The notes beneath the pieces were generated by a model. That model made no database searches, was not told where the DNA came from, and saw only the letters and a list, made by a program, of their open reading frames with translations. From Pseudopyrenochaeta lycopersici (lineage: Eukaryota > Ascomycota > Dothideomycetes > Pleosporales > Pseudopyrenochaetaceae): a DNA stretch of 64,000 nt. How positions within the stretch are numbered: position 1 is the first letter of the stretch; each line of letters starts with the position of its first letter. The DNA lies in assembly GCA_003313425.1 (NCBI GenBank), contig NHZP01000072.1, forward strand, positions 62,001 through 126,000. Reading direction: 5' to 3'. Shown here piece after piece: positions 63,829 through 64,000 of this stretch. A program made the position numbers and the translations under genes.

Positions 63829-64000
63829 ATGAGCAGCAGCGACGACTATAAGCTCGAGGTGCTTCAGAGGGAACAGTATAACTCTCCTAGAATGGAAACT
63901 TTTGACGAGATTGAAGAGAAGAAGTGCATACAAAAGATTGATTGGAGATTGCTACCCATTTTGAGTGCACTGTAGTCTATCTTATTTATCCTCCAAGGCA
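63829..64000 (+). pseudogene. N-terminus of a second Dal5-family permease, runs off the window
   Basis: From the ATG at 63829 the frame reads EIEEKKCIQKIDWRLLPILS and then meets TAG at 63973-63975, exactly where the permease at 46292 has Tyr (KKLIRKIDLRLLPILGALYS). It continues SILFIL in frame to the window edge. This is the first exon of a related anion:cation symporter, apparently broken. The rest lies outside. Confidence 0.6.

Noticed and set aside
1..64000. CRISPR arrays, bacterial operons, tRNA and rRNA genes
   Set aside because: Splice sites and transposon types show a eukaryotic (fungal) sequence; no tRNA cloverleaf or rRNA segment was recognised. The tRNA-like bases at 36301-36314 are a primer-binding site.

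Overview
The window looks like an accessory, transposon-dense region of a filamentous ascomycete genome. Its real genes carry short introns of 42-90 nt with GTA[TCA]GT-type donors and CTAAC/CTGAC branch sites. Its transposons are Fot/pogo, Tc1, hAT, Crypton, Tad-type LINE and Copia, and many copies carry TGG-to-TAG or CAG-to-TAG stops consistent with RIP (repeat-induced point mutation). The gene content suggests Dothideomycetes, possibly Pleosporales; that is inference, since no rRNA or barcode gene is present.

Layout. 1-4.3 kb: two Fot/pogo elements and a solo LTR. 5.2-7.2 kb: a decayed TPR gene and a two-exon F-box gene. 7.6-14.8 kb: a decayed LINE cut off before its reverse transcriptase, a GC-rich Crypton tyrosine-recombinase gene and a 5'-truncated Fot transposase. 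15.3-16.1 kb: another Fot fragment. 16.3-17.3 kb: an intact three-exon PHD-finger gene. 18.3-19.9 kb: unidentified coding remnants. 20.6-21.1 kb: solo LTRs. 21.4-24.0 kb: a divergent pair of secretory genes, one of them a tandem-repeat protein with Lys-Arg processing sites. 24.9-29.5 kb: a frameshifted Fot element and an apparently intact DDE element (intron, SAP-like motif, long inverted repeats). 30.5-30.85 kb: a three-exon gene for a 69-aa six-cysteine secreted protein, isolated among repeats. 32.4-36.3 kb: a Copia element lacking protease and integrase. 37.1-38.5 kb: an intact Tc1-type transposon. 40.9-45.6 kb: a deletion-derived MITE, a 5'-damaged SDR gene, a hAT MITE and a hAT element. 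46.3-47.9 kb: a Dal5-type permease with one frameshift. 49.2-51.3 kb: a degenerate Fot element. 51.8-56.2 kb: a secreted protein and two intact SDR genes. 56.9-59.7 kb: one Fot element nested in an older one. 60.5-62.4 kb: an intact secreted carboxylesterase. The window ends in the N-terminus of a second, broken permease.

The genes do not form one pathway. The three SDRs, esterase and permease would suit secondary or xenobiotic metabolism, and the secreted proteins would suit host or microbe interaction, in a compartment where transposons and host genes alternate. The strongest candidates for undescribed biology are the repeat protein with Kex2-like sites (21375-22105), the six-cysteine mini-protein (30497-30849), and the shared terminal design of all the Fot elements: an 8-nt leader followed by two or three tandem 17-bp units.

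Exon boundaries, frames, inverted repeats and target duplications were worked out by hand from the sequence. Family names come from recognised motifs, not from searches.
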